From: Bacilli bacterium
GTDB taxonomy: Bacteria; Bacillota_I; Bacilli_A; RFN20; CAG-826
DNA: 64,000 nt
Direction: 5' to 3'
NCBI GenBank assembly: GCA_022653695.1
Contig: JALCSW010000004.1
Location: forward strand, 1 to 64,000
Within the stretch, counting starts at the first letter, position 1; each line of letters begins with the position of its first letter. Shown here piece after piece: positions 26,740-35,085 of the stretch. The notes under the pieces were generated by a model that saw nothing but the letters and a program-made list of their open reading frames with translations, did no database searches and was not told where the DNA came from. The position numbers were made by a program, and so were the translations under genes.

Positions 26740-27565
26740 GCGTTTCGTTAAGGACAGCCTTTCCGATTTGGTTCGGAAGTTTTCCAAAAACGACGTTATC
26801 GCCGAAATCGAAAAGGAATACCAATCCCAAACCGGGCGCATTTTGCCTTTGTCCGTGATCGATGACAACGCCTTCGTCAAACGAGTCCGGCTGCCCGAAG
26901 AGGCGATATCCCAAGTTTCCAAGTCCATCGCCGAGAAAGGCCTTTGGAATCCTTTGGTCGTCCGGCCTTCGGGCGGCCATTATGAATTGATCCTTGGTCG
27001 AAAGAGGTTCTACGGAGCCAAAAGATCGGGGGTCGCGAGCGTCAATTGCGTCGTCGTTGACGTGGGGGACGAAGAAACTTTGCTCATGCTTTTGGCGGAC
27101 ACCCGCGACCAAAGGAACGGCAACGTCGTTGAGATGGCTTTGGTTTATCAGGCCTTGATTCAGAAGTTCGATTATTCCCCCCAGACGTTGGCCAACTTAT
27201 CCCATCAGTCGCGGAGCCAGGTGGCCAACACGATGCGTATTCTGAAACTCCCCGACCACATCATAACCGACCTTTGCTTAGGAAAATTGTCATATGGGCA
27301 CGCGAAGGCCATCGCCTCTCTTTCCGACGAGGAGATCGAAGGCATATGCAAACTTATCCATCGGGAGAAACTCTCGGTCCGGGATACGGAGATTTTGGCC
27401 AAGCAATACTCCACGATCCCCCAAATCCAGGAATCGGAAGCCGACGACCTCAAAAGGGCGCTTGGGGCGACCGCGGTCGTCAGCCGGAGGACGTCGATTT
27501 CCATCTCTTTCGCGAGCCCGGAAAGGAAAAACGCGTTCGTCAAATCGCTTCTGAAAAAGAAATAA
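26720..27565 (+). CDS. parB: ParB/Spo0J-family protein
   Basis: Follows parA; HTH ..LANLSHQSRSQVANTMRILKLPDHI..; divergent CTPase motifs. Confidence 0.9.
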   Translation: MTRKSGKRFVKDSLSDLVRKFSKNDVIAEIEKEYQSQTGRILPLSVIDDNAFVKRVRLPEEAISQVSKSIAEKGLWNPLVVRPSGGHYELILGRKRFYGAKRSGVASVNCVVVDVGDEETLLMLLADTRDQRNGNVVEMALVYQALIQKFDYSPQTLANLSHQSRSQVANTMRILKLPDHIITDLCLGKLSYGHAKAIASLSDEEIEGICKLIHREKLSVRDTEILAKQYSTIPQIQESEADDLKRALGATAVVSRRTSISISFASPERKNAFVKSLLKKK

Positions 27566-27580
27566 GGCGTAGACGGAGGC

Positions 27581-27608
27581 TTGCGATTCGTTTATACGCG
27601 ACTATAAT
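27581..27608 (+). promoter_or_regulatory. Promoter TTGCGA-N16-TATAAT for riboswitch-ribU
   Basis: TATAAT at 27603-27608, just before the aptamer. Confidence 0.6.
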
Positions 27609-27616
27609 GAATCTAA

Positions 27617-27729
27617 CTTCAGGGCGACGATAATTACGTCGACTGGCGGTAAAGCCCGCGAGCGTGGCAGAGGCCAAGCATGATCCGGTGTGACTCCGGA
27701 GCCAACGGTATAGTCCGGATATCAGAAGC
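27617..27729 (+). ncRNA. FMN riboswitch (RFN element)
   Basis: CTTCAGGGCGACG..GACTGGCGGTAAAGCCCGCGAGC..GATCCGGTGTGACTCCGGAGCCAACGGTATAGTCCGGATATCAGAAG matches the RFN consensus; upstream of ribU. Confidence 0.96.
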
Positions 27730-27744
27730 AACTGAGATCGTTTT

Positions 27745-27772
27745 GCCCCCGAAGCGCGTTTGGGGGATTTTT
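27745..27772 (+). terminator. Riboswitch expression-platform terminator overlapping the ribU SD
   Basis: CCCCCgAAGCGCGTTtGGGGG followed by ATTTTTT then ATG (27774). Confidence 0.85.
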
Positions 27773-27773
27773 T

Positions 27774-28484
27774 ATGGGCGGTGAAGTCAGGAACTGGATT
27801 GCGTTGGCGTTCTTTTTCCTCATTTGCGTCTTGACGGTCAAAGTCTACTCTTTGCAATCGAAGGCCAAGAGTTACGATCGCGTGCGTTTTATGACGAGGG
27901 TCGCGATTTTCGGGGCGATTTCCTCGATTCTCTACGTGGTCGACATTTTTCAGATCCATTTGCCGTTTCTGCCGAGTTTCCTAGCCTTGCATTTCGATGA
28001 GATCCCCGCCTTTATCGCCGGTTTCGCCTATGGCCCTTGGGCCGGATTCGCGGTCATCGCCATCAAGACGGTCATCAAAATGCCGTTCACGAGGACCCTT
28101 TTGGTCGGCGAGTTGTCGGATTTGGTTTTCTCGACGGTCTTCGTGGTCCCGGCCGCCCTCATCTACAAAAAAAGGCGCGATCTCAAAGGGGTGGCTCTCG
28201 GTTTTGCCGTTTCCTCCGTCCTTCAGCTTATCGTGTCGGCGGTGATGAACGTGTACGCGATGCTCCCCTTTTACATCTACGTCATGGGTTTCACCAAAGA
28301 GGGGTTGCTCGCCCTTTGCCAGCTCGCCAACCCCGCCATCACGGATTTGGGCTGGACTTACGCCGCCTTCGCCGTGGTGCCGCTGAACCTCATTAAAGAC
28401 GCGGCGGTCATCGTTATGACGTTTATCGTCTATCGCAGCATCCATAAGCTCCTTCATTTCGACCATCCGCCGAAGCGGGCATAA
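27774..28484 (+). CDS. ribU: Riboflavin ECF transporter S component RibU
   Basis: Multi-pass S-component; ..FLPSFLALHFDEIPAFIAGFAYGPWAGFAVIAIKTVIK..; FMN-riboswitch controlled. Confidence 0.92.
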   Translation: MGGEVRNWIALAFFFLICVLTVKVYSLQSKAKSYDRVRFMTRVAIFGAISSILYVVDIFQIHLPFLPSFLALHFDEIPAFIAGFAYGPWAGFAVIAIKTVIKMPFTRTLLVGELSDLVFSTVFVVPAALIYKKRRDLKGVALGFAVSSVLQLIVSAVMNVYAMLPFYIYVMGFTKEGLLALCQLANPAITDLGWTYAAFAVVPLNLIKDAAVIVMTFIVYRSIHKLLHFDHPPKRA

Positions 28485-28516
28485 AAAAAGCAAGCCTTGA
28501 GGGCTCGCTTTTTTAT
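28483..28516. terminator. Bidirectional terminator between convergent ribU and ferredoxin
   Basis: AAAAAAGCaAGCCttgaGGGCTcGCTTTTTTATTTTT. Confidence 0.85.
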
Positions 28517-28527
28517 TTTTGTCGTTT

Positions 28528-28716
28528 CTACTCAACGATGATGGCGCCGGCGGGGCAATTCGCGACGGCCTCGTCGATCGCGGCATCGTCGGTCGCCGGG
28601 CCCGCTGTAGCCTGGGCCTTGCCGTCATCCCCGAACTCAAAGACGGCCGGGACGGTTCCGACGCAAAGTCCGCAACCGATGCAAAGATCTTTATTCACTG
28701 TAACTTTTTTAGCCAT
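28528..28716 (-). CDS. Ferredoxin (single 4Fe-4S)
   Basis: MAKKVTVNKDLCIGCGLCVGTVPAVFEF..VANCPAGAI. Confidence 0.95.
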   Translation of the reverse strand: MAKKVTVNKDLCIGCGLCVGTVPAVFEFGDDGKAQATAGPATDDAAIDEAVANCPAGAIIVE

Positions 28717-28745
28717 TGATATGTCCTCCCATATGGCACAAGTGG

Positions 28746-28774
28746 ATTATAGGGTTAAATAAGCGGGACTTCAA
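28746..28774 (-). promoter_or_regulatory. Ferredoxin promoter TTGAAG-N17-TATAAT (reverse strand)
   Basis: Forward CTTCAA 28769-28774 and ATTATA 28746-28751, 17-bp spacer. Confidence 0.7.
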
Positions 28775-28833
28775 TGTGACTTTTTCAAATCCCGTTTCGT
28801 TCCTACCCTTATTGAGGGTAGAATAACTCCGGT

Positions 28834-29148
28834 ATGAAAACGCGCATGGGGAAATGGTCGTCTTATCGGGATAGAATTGCCGCCATGCCTAGCGGCAAGT
28901 TCCCCGTTTCCAAACGGGCGGGGACCCCGATGGGGCTAAGCGAACGCTCTTTCGTGGGGTCTCTTTCAAAAAGCAAAAACGCGATCCGGCCCAATTCGGC
29001 GGTCGCGGCCCTTCCGAGAAAAAAATCGACCCCTTATTCCGTCTACGCCAAACGTAAGAGGGGGTGGCTGATCGCCAAGTTCGCGTTGCTGGCCTTGGTG
29101 GCGATCGGTTTCATCATTCTATGGTTTTATTGGGTCCGGAAGGCTTAA
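28834..29148 (+). CDS. Small basic protein with C-terminal TM helix, unknown
   Basis: 104 aa; ..KRKRGWLIAKFALLALVAIGFIILWFYWVRKA; immediately upstream of cmk. Confidence 0.5.
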   Translation: MKTRMGKWSSYRDRIAAMPSGKFPVSKRAGTPMGLSERSFVGSLSKSKNAIRPNSAVAALPRKKSTPYSVYAKRKRGWLIAKFALLALVAIGFIILWFYWVRKA

Positions 29149-29152
29149 AATA

Positions 29153-29842
29153 ATGGGCATGGGAAAAGTTGTTTCAGTCGCCATCGACGGCCCGGCCGCC
29201 GCTGGCAAAAGCACCGTCGCGAAGAAGGTCGCCTCTATTTTGGGTTTCACTTACATCGACACCGGCGCCATGTATCGCGCCGTCACGTGGGCCGTCATCA
29301 AAAAAGGCCTCGATCCGAAGGACGAAGACCAATCGGTTGCCCTGCTGCCGGGGATGGAAATCGAGCTTTTGCCCGATGGCCGCGTGATTTGCAACCAAGA
29401 GGATGTCACCAAAGTCATCAGGGAGCCCCTTGTTTCGGGAAACGTTAGCTATATCGCGGCCATGAAGCCCATTCGGCTGGCTCTCGTCGACATGCAGCGG
29501 GCGATGGCCCAAAAAAAATCCGTCGTCATGGACGGCCGCGACATCGGAACCTACGTTTTGCCGGACGCCGACGTGAAGATCTACCAAATCGCCTCCGTTG
29601 AGACGAGGGCGGTCCGCCGTTACGACGAGAACGTTCTCAAAGGCATCAACACCACGCTTAAGGAAGTGGAGGAGGACGTGCGCAAACGCGACTACATCGA
29701 CTCGCACCGCGAGTTCGCCCCTTTGAAGCCCGCCGTCGACAGCGTTTTGATCGATACCTCTTTCATGACGGTCGATCAGGCCGTCGACGCCGTTTTGAAA
29801 GTGATTTCCGCCAAGACCGGAATCGAAGTCCCATGTCACTAG
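29153..29842 (+). CDS. cmk: Cytidylate kinase
   Basis: VSVAIDGPAAAGKSTVAKKVASILGFTYIDTGAMYRAVTW..MDGRDIGTYVLPDADVKIYQ. Confidence 0.97.
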   Translation: MGMGKVVSVAIDGPAAAGKSTVAKKVASILGFTYIDTGAMYRAVTWAVIKKGLDPKDEDQSVALLPGMEIELLPDGRVICNQEDVTKVIREPLVSGNVSYIAAMKPIRLALVDMQRAMAQKKSVVMDGRDIGTYVLPDADVKIYQIASVETRAVRRYDENVLKGINTTLKEVEEDVRKRDYIDSHREFAPLKPAVDSVLIDTSFMTVDQAVDAVLKVISAKTGIEVPCH

Positions 29843-31140
29843 GAACGTTGGCTATCGTCGGGGCTCCTTCGGTTGGGAAATCCACCATCTTTAACCGTAT
29901 CGTCGGCGAACGTCGCTCCATCGTCGAGCAGACGCGCGGCATCACGCGGGACCGCCTTTACGCGAAAGCCGTTTGGCTCACGAAGACCTTCACCGTCATT
30001 GACACCGGCGGCATTCAGATCAAAAACGTGCCCTTTCAGGAAGAAATCCGCTCCCAGGTTGAGATAGCGATCCAGCAGGCGGACGCCATCCTTTTCTTGG
30101 TCGATGGCAAGATCGGCCTCACGGGCGACGACAGATTCATCGCCAAACTTCTTTACAAATGTCGAAAACCCGTCATTTTGGGCGTCAATAAAATCGACAA
30201 CATCAACGAAATCGGAAACAAAGCGGATTTCTACGCGCTTGGCTTTGGCGATCCAATAGCCCTTTCGGGCGCCCACGGCATCGGAATCGGGGACGCTTTG
30301 GATCTCATCATCAAAAAACTGCCGGAAAAAGAAACCCCGGATTACGGCGACGCGATTGCCTTCTCGCTCATCGGGCGTCCCAACGTCGGAAAAAGCTCGC
30401 TCGCCAATCGCCTCATTGGGGAAAAGCGCACCATCGTGAGCGATATCGCCGGGACCACGCGCGACTCCGTCGATTCGCCCTTCGAAAGGAACGGCCACCG
30501 CTACGTCGTTATCGACACGGCCGGTCTCCTCAAGCGTGGCAAAATATACGAAGCGGTGGATAAATATGCCTCCATCAGGGCCCTCTCCGCCATCGACCGC
30601 TCCGAGGTCGCGGTTCTCGTCATCGACGCGAACGCGGGGATTCTGGAGCAGGACAAGCACGTTGTCGGCTATGCCGTCGATGCCAAGAAAGCCATCGTCA
30701 TCGTGGTCAACAAATGGGATTTGGCCAAAAAAGGCCCAGACGCCCAAAAGGAATTCACCGAACGGATCCGGTCCGGATTCAAATTCCTGGATTACGCCAG
30801 CGTCGTTTTCTGCTCGGCCCTCACGGGCTCTGGCCTCGACAAAATCCTTGAGGCGATCGCCATGGCTTACGACGGTTACAACCGCCGCATCGGAACCTCG
30901 GTCCTCAATCGCCTCATCATGGACGCTCAGACTTTCAACCCCACCCCGGAATTCAACCATGGGCGCCTTAAGATCATCTACGCGAATCAAGTCGCGGTAT
31001 GTCCCCCGACTTTCGTTCTTTTCTGCAACGACCCTTCTTTCGCTCATTTCAGCTACACCCGCTACCTGGAGAACAAACTGCGCGGGGCTTACGACTTCTC
31101 AGGCAGCCCGATCAACCTCATTTACCGTCAACGCAAATAG
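29833..31140 (+). CDS. der: Ribosome biogenesis GTPase Der
   Basis: Two GTPase domains: VGAPSVGKSTIFNRIVG and IGRPNVGKSSLANRLIG, plus C-terminal KH-like domain. Confidence 0.97.
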   Translation: MSLGTLAIVGAPSVGKSTIFNRIVGERRSIVEQTRGITRDRLYAKAVWLTKTFTVIDTGGIQIKNVPFQEEIRSQVEIAIQQADAILFLVDGKIGLTGDDRFIAKLLYKCRKPVILGVNKIDNINEIGNKADFYALGFGDPIALSGAHGIGIGDALDLIIKKLPEKETPDYGDAIAFSLIGRPNVGKSSLANRLIGEKRTIVSDIAGTTRDSVDSPFERNGHRYVVIDTAGLLKRGKIYEAVDKYASIRALSAIDRSEVAVLVIDANAGILEQDKHVVGYAVDAKKAIVIVVNKWDLAKKGPDAQKEFTERIRSGFKFLDYASVVFCSALTGSGLDKILEAIAMAYDGYNRRIGTSVLNRLIMDAQTFNPTPEFNHGRLKIIYANQVAVCPPTFVLFCNDPSFAHFSYTRYLENKLRGAYDFSGSPINLIYRQRK

Positions 31141-31392
31141 GGGGTTCCTCCGTATTTTTGGATTTCCGCCCCCGCGCTCGCCTTTCTCTCTTCGGCGGGC
31201 CCTCGCTTGGGATTTTTAGCCCCTTCAAACCGTGACTGTTTTTACAATTTAAAAAAACATTCGATGGTTTGTGATAAAATTTTATTTGTTTAGTTGGCAT
31301 CGAACTTTTTTGGAACTTGTTAGCCCAATCCTCACTTAATCGCTTTAGTCGATTTCGAATGATTTGGAAGGGCTTACAAAAACTAAAAAAAG

Positions 31393-31421
31393 TTGCAAAA
31401 GCCTAGGTGCGGTGCTACTTT
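31393..31421 (+). promoter_or_regulatory. HU gene promoter TTGCAA-N17-TACTTT
   Basis: Spacing 17; RBS GGAGG and ATG follow. Confidence 0.55.
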
Positions 31422-31455
31422 GTAGGTAACCGATTTAGCATAGGAGGAATTATCC

Positions 31456-31728
31456 ATGAACAAAGCTGAATTAGTCGTCGAAGTCGCTGAGAAGGCTGAG
31501 CTCTCGAAAAGAGATGCCGAAGCCGCGATCGATGCCGTTCTTGAAGTGATCGAAGCCGCCCTCATCAAGGGTGAGATTGTCAAACTCTCGGGCTTTGGAA
31601 TTTTCGCCAAGAAACATCGTGCCGCCCGTGATGGAACCAATCCGGCCACCCAGCAGAAGATCAAGATCCCTGCCAGCGCCTCCGTTTCCTTCAAAGTCAG
31701 CAAGGCCCTAAAAGACAAGCTTAACTAA
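31456..31728 (+). CDS. hup: HU family DNA-binding protein
   Basis: MNKAELVVEVAEKAELSKRDAEAAIDAVLEVIEAAL..GFGIFAKKHRAARDGTNPATQQKIKIPAS. Confidence 0.98.
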   Translation: MNKAELVVEVAEKAELSKRDAEAAIDAVLEVIEAALIKGEIVKLSGFGIFAKKHRAARDGTNPATQQKIKIPASASVSFKVSKALKDKLN

Positions 31729-31750
31729 GCCCGGTTCTTAAAAGCCAAAA

Positions 31751-31777
31751 AGAGCCTCGCTTCGGCGGGGCTTTTCT
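31751..31777 (+). terminator. Rho-independent terminator after HU
   Basis: AGCCTCGCttcgGCGGGGCTTTTCTT. Confidence 0.85.
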
Positions 31778-31798
31778 TATGCTAAGATAAGGAAGGTT

Positions 31799-32416
31799 AT
31801 GATCGATCCCTTTTTTGACGAACTGAAGAAGACGTATAAGGCGAACGGCTATCGCCTCTATATCGTCGGCGGCTCCGTTCGCGATTCCCTGTTGGGTCGC
31901 CCTTTCTCCGACCATGATTTCGTCACCGACGCCACTCCCGATCAGGAGCGTCTTTTTTTGCCCGACGCCTCTTTCGTTTTCGCCCGTTTTGGCTCCGTTC
32001 GCCTCAAGAGGGAAGGCCAGGAGATCGACGTCACGACGTTAAGGGAGGAAGGGGGCTATGGCGATTTCAGGCATCCGTCCAAGATCGTTTTCGTGAAGGA
32101 ACCCTCCCTTGACTACAAACGCCGCGATTTCACCATCAACGCCCTTTACTTGGACGAAAATTACCACTTGCTTGATTTTTGCCATGGGGAAGACGATCTG
32201 AAGGCTCGTCTCATCCGTTTTATCGGCGACCCCTTCCTCCGCGTTCATGAGGACCCCCTTCGCATCCTTCGCGCGGAGCGTTTCATGAAGGCCCTCGGTT
32301 TCTCCCTTGAGGCGGAAACGGCGCGGGCCATCGAGGAAAACCGATTTCTTTTGCGAAAGCTAAACCCCGAGAAGGTCAAAGAGGAGGAGCGGAAGCTCCT
32401 TTCTAGTGTAAAATAG
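31799..32416 (+). CDS. Short class-II CCA tRNA nucleotidyltransferase-like protein (head+neck only)
   Basis: IVGGSVRDSLLGRPFSDHDFVTDATP..YKRRDFTINALYLDE..IGDPFLRVHEDPLRILRAERF; 205 aa. Confidence 0.85.
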   Translation: MIDPFFDELKKTYKANGYRLYIVGGSVRDSLLGRPFSDHDFVTDATPDQERLFLPDASFVFARFGSVRLKREGQEIDVTTLREEGGYGDFRHPSKIVFVKEPSLDYKRRDFTINALYLDENYHLLDFCHGEDDLKARLIRFIGDPFLRVHEDPLRILRAERFMKALGFSLEAETARAIEENRFLLRKLNPEKVKEEERKLLSSVK

Positions 32417-32420
32417 CCCT

Positions 32421-33089
32421 ATGACCAAAAGCGCATTGATGTCGGCGGTGGATTTCCGTTACGTCCTCATCGACTCTTATAAACGGATGGGCCTAAACGA
32501 AGACGAACTCGCGGTCATTCTTTCGATCGACCACCTTCTTGAGCAGGGAAACACGTTCGTGACCGCCGATAGCCTTTCGATGAAAATGACGTTCAAACCT
32601 GAGAAAATCGACAAACTGATGGTTTCCCTCGTTAACAAAGGATATTTGCTCTACGACGCTTCTTCCGGCAAGATGCGAACCTCTTTGGATGCCCTCAAAG
32701 AAAAGGTTTACCAAACGTTCCAAAAGAGCTTGGAACGCAATCAGGCCAATCTCATGAGCCAGGAGCGGAACGATCGGATTTCGAAGCTGGTCGCCTTCTT
32801 CGAAAGCAAACTTAACCGCACCCTTTCCCCCCTTGAGAACCAGACGATCGGCGAATGGCTCGACAGCGGTTATCAGGACGAGGAAATCGAGAACGCCCTT
32901 TTGGATTCCTTGGCCCAAAACAAAAAGAACCTTCGTTTCGTCGACAAGTGCCTTCGGGCCAAACGGGTTGCTTCCGACGTGGCGAAAGAAGGGGCCTCCG
33001 GAGTCACCGCAACCTGGGACAAAGACATCGAAAAGACCTTGGATCTGGCCAAGAAAATGTGGGGTGCCGACAGCGGTGGCTCCAAGTGA
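32421..33089 (+). CDS. dnaD: DnaD-like replication initiation protein
   Basis: DnaD N-terminal wH plus DnaB_2-type C-terminal FFESKLNRTLSPLENQTIGEWLDSGYQDEEIENALLDSLAQNKKNLRFVDKCL; dnaD-nth synteny. Confidence 0.88.
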   Translation: MTKSALMSAVDFRYVLIDSYKRMGLNEDELAVILSIDHLLEQGNTFVTADSLSMKMTFKPEKIDKLMVSLVNKGYLLYDASSGKMRTSLDALKEKVYQTFQKSLERNQANLMSQERNDRISKLVAFFESKLNRTLSPLENQTIGEWLDSGYQDEEIENALLDSLAQNKKNLRFVDKCLRAKRVASDVAKEGASGVTATWDKDIEKTLDLAKKMWGADSGGSK

Positions 33090-33720
33090 GGTCGTCCTAT
33101 CGTATCTAAAGAGCCGGTTCCCTGAGGCCAAATGCGCCTTGGTTTTCCATAACGATTTCGAGTGCCTGTGCGCTATCGTCATGAGCGCTCAGACGACCGA
33201 TCGGGCGGTCAATCGGGTCACGCCGCGGCTCTTTTCGGACTTCCCGACGCCCGCGGCGCTCTCGTCAGCCCCTTTGGAAAAGGTCGAAAGCGACATCCGC
33301 TCTTTGGGCCTTTATCGCTCCAAAGCCAAAAACCTCATCGCCCTCAGCAAAGCGATCCAAGGGTCTTTTGGGGGGAGAATTCCTCAGGATCGCTCTCTTT
33401 TGATGGGCCTTCCGGGAGTGGGCAAAAAGACGGCGGGCGTTTATTTGATTGAGACGAAAGGCATTCCCGCCATCCCCGTCGACACGCACGTCTCCCGCGT
33501 CGCTTCGCGTCTTGGCTATGTCAAAAAGGGGACCGATCCCGGCCGCATCGAGGAAAAGCTTGAAAGGGTGTTTCCGCAAGGCGAATGGATTTATCTCCAC
33601 CACGCGTTCGTCGAGTTCGGCCGCGCCGTTTGCCATGCCCAGAACCCCGCCTGCCGCGAATGCGGGCTTGTGGGCGTTTGCCCTTATTTCAAGAAAAACC
33701 TTTCGACCAAAGGCAAGTAA
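33064..33720 (+). CDS. nth: Endonuclease III
   Basis: HhH-GPD ..LLMGLPGVGKKTAGVYLIE..VDTHVSRVASRLG.. and CX6CX2CX5C Fe-S loop; GTG at 33064 probable. Confidence 0.95.
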   Translation: MPTAVAPSEVVLSYLKSRFPEAKCALVFHNDFECLCAIVMSAQTTDRAVNRVTPRLFSDFPTPAALSSAPLEKVESDIRSLGLYRSKAKNLIALSKAIQGSFGGRIPQDRSLLMGLPGVGKKTAGVYLIETKGIPAIPVDTHVSRVASRLGYVKKGTDPGRIEEKLERVFPQGEWIYLHHAFVEFGRAVCHAQNPACRECGLVGVCPYFKKNLSTKGK

Positions 33721-34265
33721 TCGTAACGGGGCCGATACCCTTCTTTGACGAGATGGCCGTTCTTTTGGCAATCGCGGTACGGGATCGATTTGCGGGGTTT
33801 GCATTCATAGAAATCGCAGACATAGGAGGCGTCGAGGACGTAGGTTTCCCCATGGGCGTACCAGTTGATGATGAAGAAAGCGATGCCCCCGTTTTTTTGG
33901 ACGTTTCGGAGATGCCGCACTTGCTGAGGGGCGATGTTGCCTAACGGAAAGGAGGTCTTGCTCCGGGTGGATTTGGCCTCGAAGTCAAGGTAATGGCCCT
34001 TATAGACGCCGTTATAGTCGGTCGTGCTTTGGGCTTCGAAGTAGGCTTGGGTGATTTTGGCCCCATGCGCGTAATCGACTTTCACGATGTTGATCGGGGT
34101 GGGGCGCTTATAGATGAGCGCCAACCCTTTTTCCAGGTAATATCCATTCGTGTCGTTGATGTCTTTTTCGAATCCCATCCCGCGGTTGGCCGCGCTCGGG
34201 ATTTTCCTTTTCGCGCGCTTTTCCGCGGGCACGAATTTCCGCCCATCGGGATAGCAAGGGGTCAT
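33684..34265 (-). CDS. recU: Holliday junction resolvase RecU
   Basis: ..AANRGMGFEKDINDTNGYY..HYLDFEAKSTRSKTSFPLGNIAPQQVRHL. Confidence 0.95.
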   Translation of the reverse strand: MTPCYPDGRKFVPAEKRAKRKIPSAANRGMGFEKDINDTNGYYLEKGLALIYKRPTPINIVKVDYAHGAKITQAYFEAQSTTDYNGVYKGHYLDFEAKSTRSKTSFPLGNIAPQQVRHLRNVQKNGGIAFFIINWYAHGETYVLDASYVCDFYECKPRKSIPYRDCQKNGHLVKEGYRPRYDYLPLVERFFLK

Positions 34266-35041
34266 TGCAGGGAATCCTTGATGGCGTTTTCCCAGATTAT
34301 GGGGGTCACGGTGTCGCCGTCGCTAAGTTTTCTTAAGACCGTGGCGATCGGCTTTGGCAGATGGCGGGTCAAGCACAGGGTCTTCTTGTATTCCCGCTGG
34401 ACGACGTCGGGACGATCGAGGAAAGCCTCATAGAGATCCATCAGGTTAAGGGCGTCCACCTTGGCGTCATGGGCCTTCCCTTCGAAAGGAACGCCGAAGA
34501 CCTTCAGATAGTTCGTCAGGGAATAGGGGTTGTTGTTGTCGTCGCGGACGTAAGTGGCGAGGAAGGCCGAGAAATCGAGGTAGTTCTTATGGATGTGGCG
34601 GGCGAATTCCTTGCTCGCGTCGCCCGAGCAATAGACGCTGGCCTCGATGATTTTGAGATCGAAATTGCCGAAAGTGACGAAAACGCAATTCTTGACGTTC
34701 TTTTTGAGGTATTTTTGGAAAAGCGTCATCGCCGCGGGGAAGCTGATCCCCTTCGTTTCCAGGGTCTTTTCGGTGATACCGGTCATTTTCTCGACGATGC
34801 GTCCGATTGGATGGGTGGCCTTCACATAGGCGGAGAACCCCTTGTCGCGTTTCCTGAGGCGGAGATCGTCATCGAGGAAAGCCGTGTAGGCCCCGATTTC
34901 GATCATCTCGTGGCTCAGTTGGGTGCCCTCGAGGTCCACGAAAACGAGGACGCGTTTGTCTTTGATCGCTTTCCGCAGGGCTTTCATCGAGGCAATTTTA
35001 CCACCTTCGTCCGTTTTGGCGGAAATGAGTTCCTCCTCCAT
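34262..35041 (-). CDS. DEDDh 3'-5' exonuclease (KapD/DnaQ-like)
   Basis: VFVDLEGTQ..FGNFDLKII..AHDAKVDALNL. Confidence 0.85.
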   Translation of the reverse strand: MEEELISAKTDEGGKIASMKALRKAIKDKRVLVFVDLEGTQLSHEMIEIGAYTAFLDDDLRLRKRDKGFSAYVKATHPIGRIVEKMTGITEKTLETKGISFPAAMTLFQKYLKKNVKNCVFVTFGNFDLKIIEASVYCSGDASKEFARHIHKNYLDFSAFLATYVRDDNNNPYSLTNYLKVFGVPFEGKAHDAKVDALNLMDLYEAFLDRPDVVQREYKKTLCLTRHLPKPIATVLRKLSDGDTVTPIIWENAIKDSLQ

Positions 35042-35069
35042 TGAAGAAAACCCCTATCTTCGATATAAT
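35041..35069 (+). promoter_or_regulatory. gpsB/rnpB promoter TTGAAG-N17-TATAAT
   Basis: TTGAAG 35041-35046, TATAAT 35064-35069. Confidence 0.8.
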
Positions 35070-35085
35070 CGAAGTCGACCGTCAT

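Noticed and set aside
29839-31047. 402-aa minus-strand ORF opposite der
   Set aside because: Same antisense artefact; der is clearly the real gene.
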